This document shows positions 33,299-46,000 of a stretch of 64,000 nucleotides of DNA, piece after piece. This DNA comes from Trochalopteron elliotii (Eukaryota > Chordata > Aves > Passeriformes > Leiothrichidae). Every line of letters begins with the position of its first letter. Position 1 is the stretch's first letter. The notes under the pieces are model-generated. The model did not search any database, was not told where the DNA came from, and was given only the letters and a program-made list of their open reading frames with translations. Location of the stretch: the NCBI GenBank assembly GCA_024734555.1, contig JANPWX010019233.1:187183-251182 (forward strand), written 5' to 3'. Made by a program: the position numbers and the translations under genes.

Positions 33299-36200
33299 AT
33301 GTTATTAAATAATTTTTAAATAGTCGTTCTGATCTTGCTAAATGACAAACTGAGTAAGCCTAATTTTTGAATGAATCTCTTATTAAGTAAGTTGTTCCAA
33401 CAATCTCCAAGTATTAATTTGAAGCTTTAATGAAAAACTCCATTAACATTTTTTTCTGTGTCCTCACATTAATGATATTGAGAAACATTGTTCTGAGAAC
33501 AGATGAGCAGTAAGACCTGTGCAGTCTGGGATTCCTCAAGGGTTGCATACCCGATAATGCCAGCCCCCTTGAAGATTTCCTGCACACTGGTAGGTGGGTT
33601 AGGACAGCTGCTTTTCTTGTCTCAGCTATGGGCAGTATTCTCTTTTTGCCACCCAACAACAAACCATAGGGTTTGAAAATGCTGTGATATCTATCTGGAG
33701 GTCTGGATGTAAGGGTCTGTGTGTGAGTGCCATTAAAAACCAACATGCCATCTAGCTGGCTCCTTAAATCTTGGGCCAGACTCATCTCTCTTTAAAGGAT
33801 AAATTCTATGCACATTAAAACAAAATGAGATGAGCTTTGCAAACGAATTTCTGATTTTAAAAGAATGGGAAAAAGTGAAAGATTATGAGTGACTGATATT
33901 GCCTATCCAAGGGATTGTATTTCCTACTCATAATGTAATTGGAAAAATGAAGTATTTGACCAATGCAAAGCAGTGGCTCTATTCAGAAGTGAAAAGAGAA
34001 TTTAATTTTCCTGGGTCAAACGAGAGAGTATCCCAGATAGGCTTCTTAGGGTAACACAAGCCATCTTGTTTTCACTCTTTTAATGTACACATTTTATTTA
34101 AAGAATTTTAAATTAGTTTATAAAGCAACACTACTTCCATGGCAATTCTGGGGAAAAATTCTTTCCTGCAGTCACAAAATATATCAGAGTAGAGTCTGTA
34201 GTGTAGCTAGTCCTTGTGCATCTCATCTTTTCCACATGAAAGCACTGAAAATCTACAGAGGTTCTGTCATTAGGAAAAATACTAGCATAAGTGAAATTCA
34301 AAACTGCATTGAGCAATTTATATTTTTTGATCATTAAAAATGTTAATTTTTTTTCTTTATAAATAAGATTAAAATGAATCAAAGATAAAATCCCAGTAAA
34401 AGGGGAAATACACAGCTTTTCTCACTATTCAAACAGCTCAAGACACCTAGCACCTTCAATCTCATTTTCAAAGTGTTTTGTATTATGGACCACCCATAAG
34501 ACTATTATGTTGATAATTGTATTAATGAATTTATTGCTTTGATTATTTTGATTGTTTACTCTGATCATATTAGAATCAACCACTGTCCAAACAACACTTG
34601 GTGACAAGGAAGTGGAATTCATGTATGGTGTTGAGATACAGAGTTCAAAGGATCTCTTACTTCTATGGGGAAGAGTTTGTGCAATTGGTGCCCTTTAATT
34701 TTTCAATACCCGAAGTGCATTTGAAGTACATTGAGTGGCTCTGTTTCTCCAATATGTGTGGTCTGTCCTGCAAGTTTATAAACAGACCAAACACAGCAGT
34801 CTTTAGTGCATATCTTATACACAACTGTGTATACAAATAACTAATTCTTAATCCTCCCTTTGTAAATTTATAATTTTTTTGCCCTTCACTTTATTGATGG
34901 AAAACTGAAACCAGAGAAGTGTGTAATGATTTTCTCCATAAGACACAAGAGTACGTTGCTCACAGCCTGGAGATGGGACTTACAAGTTCCAGACCCATGG
35001 CTCTTCAGCAGCACACCCTGCCCTGAGCCTCCAGACTAGTTACGCTGCAATAATAGAGACTCACAGACCAGAATAATGTTCTGAGAAGAGGCCTAGAGGT
35101 TCCTGAAATGTCACTATAACCTCTGTGGGACACACAACGTGCACAGATGGCATTCTCTTTCCCACATGGCAGTATGAACGTATCTCTGGAGAAATGGTTC
35201 AGCTGTCATCAGCTAAAGAGGAAGCCAAACTTTCTGGCTGAGGGGGGTGGCTGGTGCCTTGCTGCAGTGAACCCCAGCTCTGCTCTGATCTTTCACACTC
35301 ACCCGTGGCTCTGAGCACCACCAGCCTTGGGCAAGGCTCCTAGGAAAATAGAGGGAACGCCTGTCGGCTGGTCTACACGCAGATTTGGGGATATGTTTTT
35401 GTTGATTTAGAAAGGTTTGTAGCTCTTTGGTTTGCATGAGTGAATTTATATTATCATCATGTGGCTTTCTAACACAATGGGTGATTGTTAAGATTCTCTG
35501 TTGGAAAATAAAATATGGAACATTGGCTAGCTAAAGAATTCCTCTTGCCTGCTGTTCTTCTGTTTGCCTAAGATTGCTGCATTTTTTTGTGAAAAAGGAC
35601 ACACCTTTAAAATAAATCCCAGCTGGAATATTTTCACTAACCTTAAAGAATGGAAGGGACAGGACAGCAGCCTGGAGTTTTCACTGAAACTGATACAAGT
35701 GCAAGCTCACGTTGAGGGGAAAAGGTAGTTTAAGGCCGTGTGAGGAAGAAGCACTTACCATTAATGGATCTATCTGTTTCTCCCACAGAGGTCAGAAAAA
35801 GACTCACAAATGCATTGCTCTTTGCCATACTTATGTATTTTTGAATAAGGAGAGCTTGTAAGCTAGAACAAATGTCAAGTGTTTTTTGTTTCGGTAGCTA
35901 AGAAAATTGGTGTAGCTTACTGATGAAACAAAAGGCCTTCTCCAGATTTCTCCAGATTTCAGGGCTGGTAAGAACAGCAAGAATGCAATGCTGGTTTTTA
36001 AAATCATAATAAAGCCCTGATGTTTCAGGACACTTGTTTTGGTTCTTCTTTGTGCCATGTTAAAATGTTCAGAGTAAGTTAGAGAGCTCTTTTCCTCCTG
36101 GTGCTGACTGAACGTTAGGCAGGGGTCGTGCGATTGACAGCCTCAAGCCAAAGATAAAGGCATGGGGAAAGGCATATGTCAATATTGATGTGATTTTCTT

Positions 36201-37247
36201 TGAACTTGAGAAATAAAACTGTCAAGCTGAGACAATCTAAGTTTAAAAAATCTTCAAAAATCCTTCTCATTTTTCTGCCAACAACATCACCACCACCTTT
36301 GCAATGCTCAGGCAGTGTGGTGTGCTATAGCTTTTATAAAACTGTATTACTGTAGAAAAACAACCCACCCCCCATCCCCCAATGTTGTAGTTGGGTTTTT
36401 TAAATTATTATTTTATTCTTTTTTTATATTTATTTCATTCACTTAAGATTAAACATGAGGATGTCCCTGTTTAATTTTGAAACTCTCCAAAGCTAATGGC
36501 AGTTTTAGGCCTCAGCTCACTACTCAGCCTCTTCTCCATAAAAGCCGGCCTAGACAGCACTTCCCTTTCTTTTTAAAATAGCAAGGATTAAAGTCTTGTC
36601 TCATCTTCAGAGTGCAACTACAGTACCTTATATAAACTCCCAGCCCTATTTTTCTCTGCACAGTTATATTGAGCAGGCAGCTGGAAATTCTGTAATATGT
36701 TTAACTTAGGAAACAAAATGGATCTCAGGTTGATTACTTTACATTTACTTTTCTTGTCAAGTTTTAAATGTCAAAAGATAGAATCTTTTGGCCCAGAGCC
36801 TGACCAGGCCTTGTCTTCAAGACCTACCTGCTCCTAGAACATCAAAGATAAAAGAAGAGAGAAGGATATTCATCACATCTAAATTAATTTCTGCTTCACT
36901 GGCATGTAATTTAAATGTGCTCTCCTGTTACACGGATTTTGCTTTTTGATTTTCATTATAGATATGAGCTATATGCTAGTTGCGGAGTTTTAGCTCCGTG
37001 TGTGTGCTGGAAACAGAGATTTGATATGAAAATAGATGTTTCTGGACAGAAAGTATTGTTTTAACTTTTCAGCTCTGTAAGAATACCATATTTAAAACTG
37101 CCTTAAATGAAAGGTATTTACTCTGCTTAACTTATAACATTGTGTGAACCAACACTTACAGGTAACCAAGAGCAACATCAAATCACAGCCAAAATGCTGA
37201 GAGTAGATTTATGTCATTTATGTCACAGCTAACAATGCTGGACGAGT

Positions 37248-37357
37248 ACACAGGCTCTTGTTCCCTTGGGACACAGGCTCTGTGCTCTATGGGATACAAG
37301 CTCCTGTTCCCTGGGGACACTGGCTCTTGTTCCCTAGGGACACAGGCTCCCTGCAGG
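37248..37357 (+). repeat. 23-base minisatellite, about 4.8 copies
   Basis: Units start at 37248, 37271, 37294, 37317 and 37340, with consensus ACACAGGCTCTTGTTCCCTNGGG. The copies differ at a few positions each and the last is partial. It is the clearest tandem array in the window. Confidence 0.92.
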
Positions 37358-38839
37358 TAGAGGATGAACAACATTAGGCATAATAAATGGCATTTTTTCA
37401 TACTGACATTTTTAGCATTCCCAGCTGCAAGGTCACTCTGAGCTAAACTTTTCCCTCCTCCTCCCCACATCCTCCAGGTTTAGTTCTTTGCTCCCAACAA
37501 ACATTAAAGGTTTTCTCTATGTGTAATCATACATTCATGCAGCATCAAAATAATTTTCCATGCATTAGGTTAATTTTACCTTTTTTGTGCCCTTTTTAAG
37601 CATTTGCAAGTAGTTTTAGAACAGCATCTGTCATGTGGAAATTCCTGCTGAGTTTTAGGCTTGCTAAACAAAATTATTTTGGTCAAATTCATTCTTAACA
37701 GGATTGCAATATATGGTATTTAGTGACATGCTACATCTGATACACCTCAGAACCTGGCTGTATGGTGGAGAAAACGAAATGTATATGTTGAAACTTCCCA
37801 AGAGCAATACCAGAAGCTCATGTCTTTTTTATCTCTTGAGGCTCGAAGGAAAAATTGGCTTTTCAGAATTGGCAAGACAATTCACCATGTGGGCAGGGAA
37901 ATGGGGTATAAGCAAACAGGGCACAACAGCTTTCATTTGCTTCTCTTTACTCACATTTATCTTCCAGCAAGCTCAAAGCTTCTGCAGAAATTCTCCTGGA
38001 GCATATATAGCTGTGTGTTCAGCTCCTGTTTTAACACAGTCCAGGAGCTTGCAAATGCTCAAGTGTCTCCAGAAACTTTGGTCTTTTCGTATTGAAGCCA
38101 TTACTGAAGCCTCATTGATTTTTCTCGTCTGGAAAAGATCCTGGCCTTAGTTTTTTCCCTTGTTTCATTTTTCTTTTCAAATGTGTTGAGAGTTGATGAA
38201 ATTGGTTATAATTGAGTCAATCAGAGCTTCAAATCATACCCAGGGGTTGGATTGAACAAAACTTTGTCCATATGTCAGGGATTCCTTACCAGAAGCTGGA
38301 TTTTGATGTCTGACTTAGCAGAAGCAGCCACAAGAGATTCTGATGTGCAAGCTGTTTACTCAAGGAACTACAGCATGTTAAATATTAAAAAAAGAAGTTA
38401 GGCAGAAGACACAAATTCAAGGCAAGCTATTGACAAAAATAGCCAAACTGCAGACAAGATACATCAGATACAAGGGCTACATCAGAGTCAGATCTGAGGG
38501 AACTGGTGGGATTGTGGTAAACTCAGAGCTCTGGGAATGCTTGAATTTCCTCTGTGAGCTGCAGCAGGGCTCTTTGGTAACTACTGCCAATAGTGTGATA
38601 CCAATGAATATTGTAATCCCAAACAGGCCCAATATGTATGTCAGAGTTGCAACGTGCAGTAGAGTGTAGCTGTCTCCCCTCCCACACTTGCTGTGCTATG
38701 CTGTGTTGAATCTTTTGGGCAGAGAAGATATGTATAGAATCTCTCTTTTTGTAATCCAGGAGCATGAACTCTTCAACAGCTACACAGGAAATCTCATTAC
38801 TTTCAGCACATTCCTGCATCTAATGAATATGCACAGAGA

Positions 38840-38893
38840 GACCAAAAAAAAAAAAAATACAGAAAAAAGAGAAAAGACAGAAAAAAAGGAGGT
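38840..38893 (+). repeat. A-rich purine tract
   Basis: A run of 14 or so A followed by AGAAAAAAGAGAAAAGACAG-like sequence, nearly all purine. This is simple low-complexity sequence and no retroposon body precedes it that I recognise. Confidence 0.8.
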
Positions 38894-39546
38894 CTGACAA
38901 GTGTTGTATTTGTCACAAATAAGAAAGCCCTCACAATTTTGTTTTATTGTCACAATAAGCAGAAAAATGTGCAAACTGGATTGAGATGAAGAGAAAGAGC
39001 TCAGAAAGTATTGAGATTGCTGATTTCAGAAATGAGGCAGAATGAAGCAAGTTTGCACTGGTGTCTATGGGTCCTGCTCAGAGTCAGTTAAAATAATAGA
39101 TGCTATTTTCAAATCAAAGTTTTATTTAGTAGAAAATGTTCTCTGACTTCCCCTCTTCTGTTGACAATTCTTTTTTCTGACAATACCTCTCTTGAATGTC
39201 CCTTTCCTGCATATCTTTCTGTTCCCATTAGACTTTCAGGGAGAGAAGGTAACTTTCAGATAAAAGTGGCTTCCTGATTTTTCCACCATGCTTATATCTA
39301 GAAGGTAATGTATTTACACTCCAAGGAAGAAAAAAAAAAAGCCAAGAAATATGAAGACTGACAGTACATTTACTTTACAAGACCGTATATCCAGTGTCTC
39401 CTTCCTTTTCTAAAGGCTCACTGTGGGCCCTGGGCTTGGCAGAACTTAGTCTGGAGGCACAAATCCTTCTTTGAGTCCCCCTCTCTCATGACAGAATGCA
39501 AGTTCAACAGTTTAGATAACTCCAGCTGTGAAGCTTTGTATTTCAT

Positions 39547-39605
39547 ATAATCATAGAATCACAGAATGACCAAGGCTAGGAAGCACCTTGAAGATCCAAA
39601 CCCTG
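39547..39605 (-). mobile_element. CR1 LINE tail fragment, antisense
   Basis: ATAATCATAGAATCACAGAA (inverted tail), then GACCAAGGCTAGGAAGCACC and TTGAAGATCCAAACCC. This is a short relic of the CR1 3' end. Confidence 0.8.
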
Positions 39606-42164
39606 CCTTGAGAGCTTCTGGTAGCAACCTCTGCAGATATTTGCTGACTCTTTTGGTAATCCCTGTTCACACCTATCCTTGCTTCCTCTGTGTGGCTGAT
39701 ATCTGTGTCCTGAAACCTTCTTTTCTGCCCTCTTCCTTTGTGACTCCCACACATCTGCACTCACATTGGTGTTCTTTTGTCCTTGATTATGTCTCATCTC
39801 TGTCAGGCTACGGTGGTAACAAGTGTTCCTGTAATTGGTCAGTCCTTCACAGTCCTGCCAGCACTGAGGCAGAAACAAGGGGGTTAGTTGGTCCTGCAGC
39901 AATAAATCCATTGAACCCTTTCCTTGGAAGCTAGGGGACAGGAAGCAAGGAAGGAGGATGAGCTAGTGGTGGCAGGTTAAGCTCGTAGGGGGCAATTCAC
40001 AGATTTGCATTTTATTTCTGAGGTTCCAGTGATTCCTTCTTTATATGAACTATCAGATAGGATTAAAAAGAGAGTGGATAAATAATGCATGGTGTTGTTC
40101 ACTGAAAAGATATTGCTAAAATTCACTTCAAACAGCATACTCTATTATATAGTCAGATTTTTCAGAGCCCTTCCATTAGTGCCCATTTAAACATGTAATA
40201 TTTTCCAATTAAATGTGTTGGTAGGAATTATTCATTTTAATAATTAAAGCATTTCCAGAGCTCCCTGAAGAGCGTTACCATGGAGGATTGGACCCTCTGC
40301 TGGGAACACTCACAGCATGTTAGTGTACACTGTAGGCCAGCTGCTTAATGTCAGTCGTGCAGGAGCATGAAATCCAATCCTGAGGAGCATTAGCATTGGT
40401 TGCATATAGCTGTTCTTTCTGTGGCTGTGCCAAAGTTAGGTTTTTGAGGCAGCTTTTGAATTCTGGGGCTTTTGAAGCACCTATGTGTAGGCTGCAAATC
40501 TGTCTCCTGCTGTACCTTATGGTGATGGCTTCCTCATAGATTTGTTTCTCTTGAATTGTTCGTCAAGGACAAAGTGAAGGCTTTAATGCTCCAATTATTT
40601 TGCCTTGTCTCACTTCTGGAAGACTGCTAGCCCAGACTCTTGACAAGTTGGTCTCGCCCCTCCTTCCACTAAGTCACGTTCTTGGCATGGTCCTCTTCTT
40701 TAATGATCAGAAATTAAAACATTTGCTCCTCATGGATATTGAGAATCTTGTGGGACACTCTGCAGAGGAGGGTTTGATGTGGCATCCCTGGCCAATATTT
40801 CCATTTGCCACTGCCATGCAGCACATTGGTTGGCCACCAGTGGGCTTGTGTGGCTATCACCCTCCCACTGGAGATGGCTGATGCTCTGTGTTTGTGTGTG
40901 GGCACATGAAATGAGACAGACAGACTGCAAAGTAGTTTAAAAACAAGAGATATGGTACAAAACTAAGGTTTTTTACCATCAGAAGATCTCCAGGTCATAT
41001 TCATAGACTTATGTTAAACTAAAAGAAACCTTACAAACAAAAACCGAAGATGAGAATCACAAGGTCCATGTATCCTTCAAATTTAATGAAACTGCTTCTG
41101 GTTTTATTTTGCATAAATAAAGAAGCAAGAGGATCAGATATTGTCCAGATATGGTCATGATATTATGTTGTTTCAGGAAAGCACAAAAACCTGAAGGGAG
41201 ATTTTTTTTTAGCTAAACCAAACAACTACAGAAAAAAAAAAAAATTAAAGAGGCAAAATGTCACAGAAAAGCTGTCAATCAAATAATTTAATTGTTATTA
41301 CAGGTCTCTTTGCACTACTTTCTTATCTACAGATAGAAAAATCAGATTAGTTAGAAATACTAGTACCTCTTAAAAACATGTCAGCAATCCAGACTGCCTA
41401 CATTGTCATAGGGAATCAAAAATGATGTGAAATATTCAAATGTTTTCTTGGTCTGATTTTCAATGCTTACTTCATACCCTTATACCCCTGGAATGCTTAC
41501 AAGTAAAATTCACAGCTTGTGTTCTTCAGGCTGGGATTTGGAGATGTATGAAAGTTTATCAACAGTGGGAAAATTATCAGTGGTCAAAGATAAAATATTC
41601 TGAATAGTTTGGCATGGAAAGAATCCTTTAAAAAAGAATTCTGATACCAGCAGCATCCACTGGCAAGACCTGAGAGAATTTTTCATCTTGAAAATAACAG
41701 CCTAATTATATAAAACATGCTGAAACCTAGACCAAACAATCAGGGCAATTGTTTAGTCATTCCATTAACAACCAGAAACCAAACATTTATCTGAAATTGA
41801 GATAGACTCTATTTAAAGGCTTGAAGGTTCACAAAAGACAGGAAGATCATTTTCTACCTACATACCATATATTTTTTATTCAAATGTAATAATAAAAAAA
41901 TCTTTCTGCTAGAAAGACCTTCTTTACAAGGACAAATAAAATTAATTGTTCCTTCTTTTCTGATAGCTCTTTTCTTTTCTTGTGAGAGACAAAATCTGGA
42001 ATTGGATTAACTGTTTACTCATGGGATTTGGCCTACTTAAACTTCTCCTGTATTGTAACTGATGGCTAATGTGCATTCCATATATAAGTGGAAGTGTGCT
42101 TGTATACTTTTTTATCTGGCAAGAGCCATTCTACACTCAGTACTGACATCAAACCTTGCCCTCT
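39606..42164. other. Intergenic DNA, 2.6 kb
   Basis: No gene recognised. The part 40170-40420 has an even, complex composition with AT-rich homeobox-type sites (TTTTAATAATTAAAG) and could be a conserved non-coding element, but conservation cannot be judged here. Confidence 0.5.
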
Positions 42165-42783
42165 TTCTGCCTAGGTGTTGGCTGACAGTGCACCACTGCA
42201 GCAACCAAGGCAAATCAAATCCTGGGCTGCATCCACTGGGACATTGCTGGAGACAGAAACAGGGTCATCCCAACTTTCTCAGTGTTTGTCAGTCTGCACC
42301 TGGACTATTGCATACAGTTCTGGGCCCCACAGATCAAGAAAGATGTAGAAAAACTGGAGAGTCAGAGAAGGCTATGAAGGTGCTCAAAGGGCTGAGGAAC
42401 CTTCCCTGAGGATAACCTGAAGGAGTTTTGTCTCTTCTTCCTGGAGAAGAAACTGCTCATGGAGACCACATCACAATATTTCAACACTTAAAGGGTGTAT
42501 ACAACAAATTCCCTTCATAAGCAGACACAGGTAGAAGGCATGAGCCATTGGTATTTACACTGGGAGAGATTTCATATTGACATAAGACAGAAATTGCTCA
42601 CAGTGAGAGCAACCTATCACTGGAACCACTTCCCCAAGTACTTGGTGGAGTCCCCATTTCTAGAGGCTTTCATGATGCCTTTGGACAGGGTGCTAGGTAA
42701 TCTCATATAGCTTCCTATTCCCACAAATATTGCATAGGGTGTTCCTTATCAATCAGGTCTGTTCTGTGATTCCACAATCCCAC
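42165..42783 (+). mobile_element. CR1 LINE 3' part, sense, degraded
   Basis: It follows CR1 order: CACCTGGACTATTGCATACA, AGTTCTGGGCCCCACAGATC, then GGCTGAGGAACCTTCCCTGA, TTCCTGGAGAAG, CACTGGAACCACTTCCCCAA, TGGTGGAGTCCCCATTTCTA, and a tail ending GTTCTGTGATTCCACAATCC. Many indels; the pol frame is broken throughout. Confidence 0.9.
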
Positions 42784-42997
42784 GGAGCCAGAGGAATATT
42801 AAACAGCCAGAAAATTTTGTTTAGATAAATCCACTTGTGTTTTGTTTATTTTGTATGTAGCAAACCCACAGCTTCCTCTAGAATGTTACCTTTTCTTCAT
42901 GTCATTGCAAAATTGCTTGAGTGTGCAGAAATAACAATATATTTTATACTCAGCTTGGTGTCTGTCAGACAAGCTGAGCTAAAAAAAGCATTTAAAG

Positions 42998-43020
42998 CTT
43001 TTAAAGCTGAGCTTTAAAAG
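42998..43020. repeat. Perfect palindrome, 11-base arms, 1-base centre
   Basis: CTTTTAAAGCT, G, AGCTTTAAAAG. It sits in a small cluster of AAAGC-type repeats (42980-43020). Confidence 0.85.
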
Positions 43021-46000
43021 TTAGCTCTAGACAGAGCTAGAATTACTTATCAAGCATATTCACTAAGGATAGCCAGGATATAGTTCTGGATCTGCTCTTC
43101 TGTAGCCTAAACGAGTGCAGTCTGTTTCTGATCCTTCTTTCAATGCTTCTTTGCCAAAGAAACGACAGTCCATAACTTACCATAAAAACTGTGTTTACCT
43201 GCATCTCAATATCACTTGATAACTCTTATGAAACTAAGTCTGGAAAGTGCCAGCACGTAATTCTTCATGTTCTTTGTGCTCCTTAACTTATCACTGGCAT
43301 TATCTGGTGAAAACAGACTAAGTTTAGTAGCACCAAACGAAGTAACAGACAGTAAAACTGGCTTAAAATACTTCTCATTTACAATTATCTGTACTGCTAA
43401 AATGACGTTGCACTCACTGACGAGAGTAGAGCAAGCAGCTAATGTCACTTATGCATCTCAGTTTTAGCCTTGAGCACTGATTTGCACAATCTATTTCCAT
43501 CTTCTCAGTGACTTGCCTAGTTGTGCAGTTTGTAGCTTTGTTTAATGCACATTAGTTAAACTGTGATGGAACTGAAAAGAGTGAATCAAACTAGGGACAA
43601 AAATAAGCAACTGATTCATAACATTTATAAAAGATAATCCACAGAACTGTCTTACTTTTTAAAAGAATATTTTCTCTGCTTTTATTTTCTGAATACTGCA
43701 GCTTACTTCAGAGTTGCCTCTTCTGACAGTACTCCCTGGTGTCTCTAAACTGATGTAGCAAGGTCATAGGTACTTGGTCTTCTTGTGAGCTTCTTTTCTA
43801 AGGGAAGAGCTTGAAAATGGCCCCATGACAGAGAAGTCCAGACCGACATCACTCGGGCAGCCACACGCTGCTAGTAAGTATGGTACAGGAGTACCAGCAG
43901 CTGGGTACTCAAAACTGACTAACTATAACAGAGCAATGTTCTTCCACCCACCTCTGGAAACCAGAACGGGACAATCAACCACTGCTTCCTTCAGAGTCTA
44001 GGGGCTTACTCCTACTACACATCCAAGACCAAGATGGCTAAGTCTAAAATCAGATCCTTGTCTGTCCAGTGCTAGGAGCCCCTGCTGCTACTGCCCTAGC
44101 TGTCAGCATTCAATCTTCTGGCACCACATCCTCTCCCTGTGCCTGTCATGACCACAATCAACTTTCTTCCCTGTTCAGCTGCTCTAGGCTGTCCCTGCAG
44201 CTGAGACAAGATGGATTTCAGTGTCTCTTGGCTCAGGCATGAAGGAGCCTGAGCTCCTTCATTGGAAAGGCTGACAAGGTTTGTAATCCTCCAGCCTGTA
44301 CCTAAGAAGACCTAACTGGTTGCAAGATTGTTCTCAAACCTCTGAAGTTAACAGCACAGTATATAAAGGCAGATCAGCATTCTTTCACTACTTCTGCCTT
44401 AACCCATCATATCGTGAACTACAGCCAATGAGGAATAGATTTCCAAAGAGTTAAGTCCACAGGATCAGCTCTGATTGCATAGGAACTCCCTGTATCTAGT
44501 GCTCCTTTAGTAGTCCCAAAACTTGTAAATGCTTACAATTAGATCCTCAGACACATGAAGATGCATGAGCTGTGACTCGGCTGAAACACAGACAATAAAC
44601 AAGCTTAGTGGCTGATAACAAATTAAAATATTTGGCAAAACCATTTATGTCCCCACAAATATTTTGCCTATCTTAGTTTCTCCACAACCCTTGGCCATGG
44701 GTTCCTCAAGGAATCCAGGACCCCCAAACCTACAAGGAGTTTCCTCAACAATGTGTAGTCTCAGTTTCTCTTCTTGCCCTCTCACTTTCCAATATTTTTC
44801 CTTTGACAGCCAGTCACACCATTAAACAAGAGCTCTGTACCAAGAAACACCTTTATTTCTCACTGCATTATCACCTCCAGGCTTGTAAGACTAGTAGTCG
44901 TATCTCAAGCTTTGCCTAACATAAAAAAACCCCAAATATTATTTTGGACAACACTTTTTCTTGAAACTCCACCTGTCCTGTTTACACAAGCTTCACCTCA
45001 GTGGGAGATTTTCAAGGAAAGTGTGAGTCTGCACCATCACAGCTTGCATGAATGCCATTGTGTGGGAGAAGTTAAAGATGAAAAGTTTGTGTTCTGGTAG
45101 AATCAAACTTAAGGACCAACTGCATCAAAGAGAATTTTATAGCAGTCCAGTAAGATTCCCTTAATGCTACTGCACACTTTATTCTCTTTCTTTCACAATC
45201 AGAAAGTTGACAGTGGCACCACTTGTTGGGCAGTAAGGGCAACAGTTACAGGAAGTGTTTGTGAGGGAAAAAGGGGGAAAGCAAGATAATCAAGGAAACT
45301 TGTCCTGCTTGCCAGCTCCTTGTCTCAAGCAAAAAATCTCTGATGTGAGGTTTGGCTGTGAAGGCTTTGAACCAGGTTGTCAGGTGCTGCCAGAGCTGGT
45401 TCAAGGAGATGAGATGTTCAAGCAAGAGGCGTTGCTCATACTGGAGAGCTGAAGCACATTTCTCTAATGTTCTTCTTAGTATCTTCCCTGACAGCTAATG
45501 AGATAATTAGAATACATGTATATATAGTCATTACTTACACCTTCCCCCAACTTGGTGGTGTGGATCTGACCTGTTTCTTCTCCACTCATCTCCCACTCCA
45601 CCCACCTCCAAATGGCTACCAATCTGTGACATTTTTTGCTCATTTGTTAACAGTTGTGCAGGCTGGCCTTCCTGTGCATGGAAAAACAAAGTGGTTCATT
45701 TCCTCTCTGCATTTCTACCCCATATGAACAACATCAACACAGGCTTTCTTGAAAAATATTACTATAGCAACTGGTCTTAGGTGTCTCTCAGCAAGAGCAC
45801 TCAACACCATGTAAAAGCTATTCAGAGCTCAACATATTAATCCATTTAACCTCATTGCCAGCTTTGCTCCTCAGAGGAAAAAAAAGAAGTTTGAAACTAG
45901 AGAATTAATGAAGTTGCTGAGTACCTGGCAACAAATAGTAAGACAAATATATGAATAAGCAATCAAAAAAGAATTAGTATCTTTTACTTTCAAATTCTTA

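Larger units (their letters stand above)
28713..39546. other. Intergenic DNA, 10.8 kb
   Basis: AT-rich, no exon or RNA gene recognised. It contains adjacent perfect hairpins at 33248-33298, a 23-base minisatellite at 37248-37357 and a purine/A-rich tract at 38840-38893. Open frames such as 37704-38150 (148 codons) lack family resemblance. Confidence 0.6.

Noticed and set aside
35045..35140. AGACTCACAGACCAGAATAA resembling an inverted CR1 tail
   Set aside because: The following bases do not continue in CR1 order, so the match is too weak to call.
37704..38150. 148-codon open frame (+) with an overlapping 91-codon frame
   Set aside because: Two frames open at once in the same stretch point to few stops by composition, not to a gene.
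40836..40849. CCACCAGTGGGCTT as a third CTCF-like motif
   Set aside because: T in place of R at a key position and a poor 3' end; well below the two reported sites.
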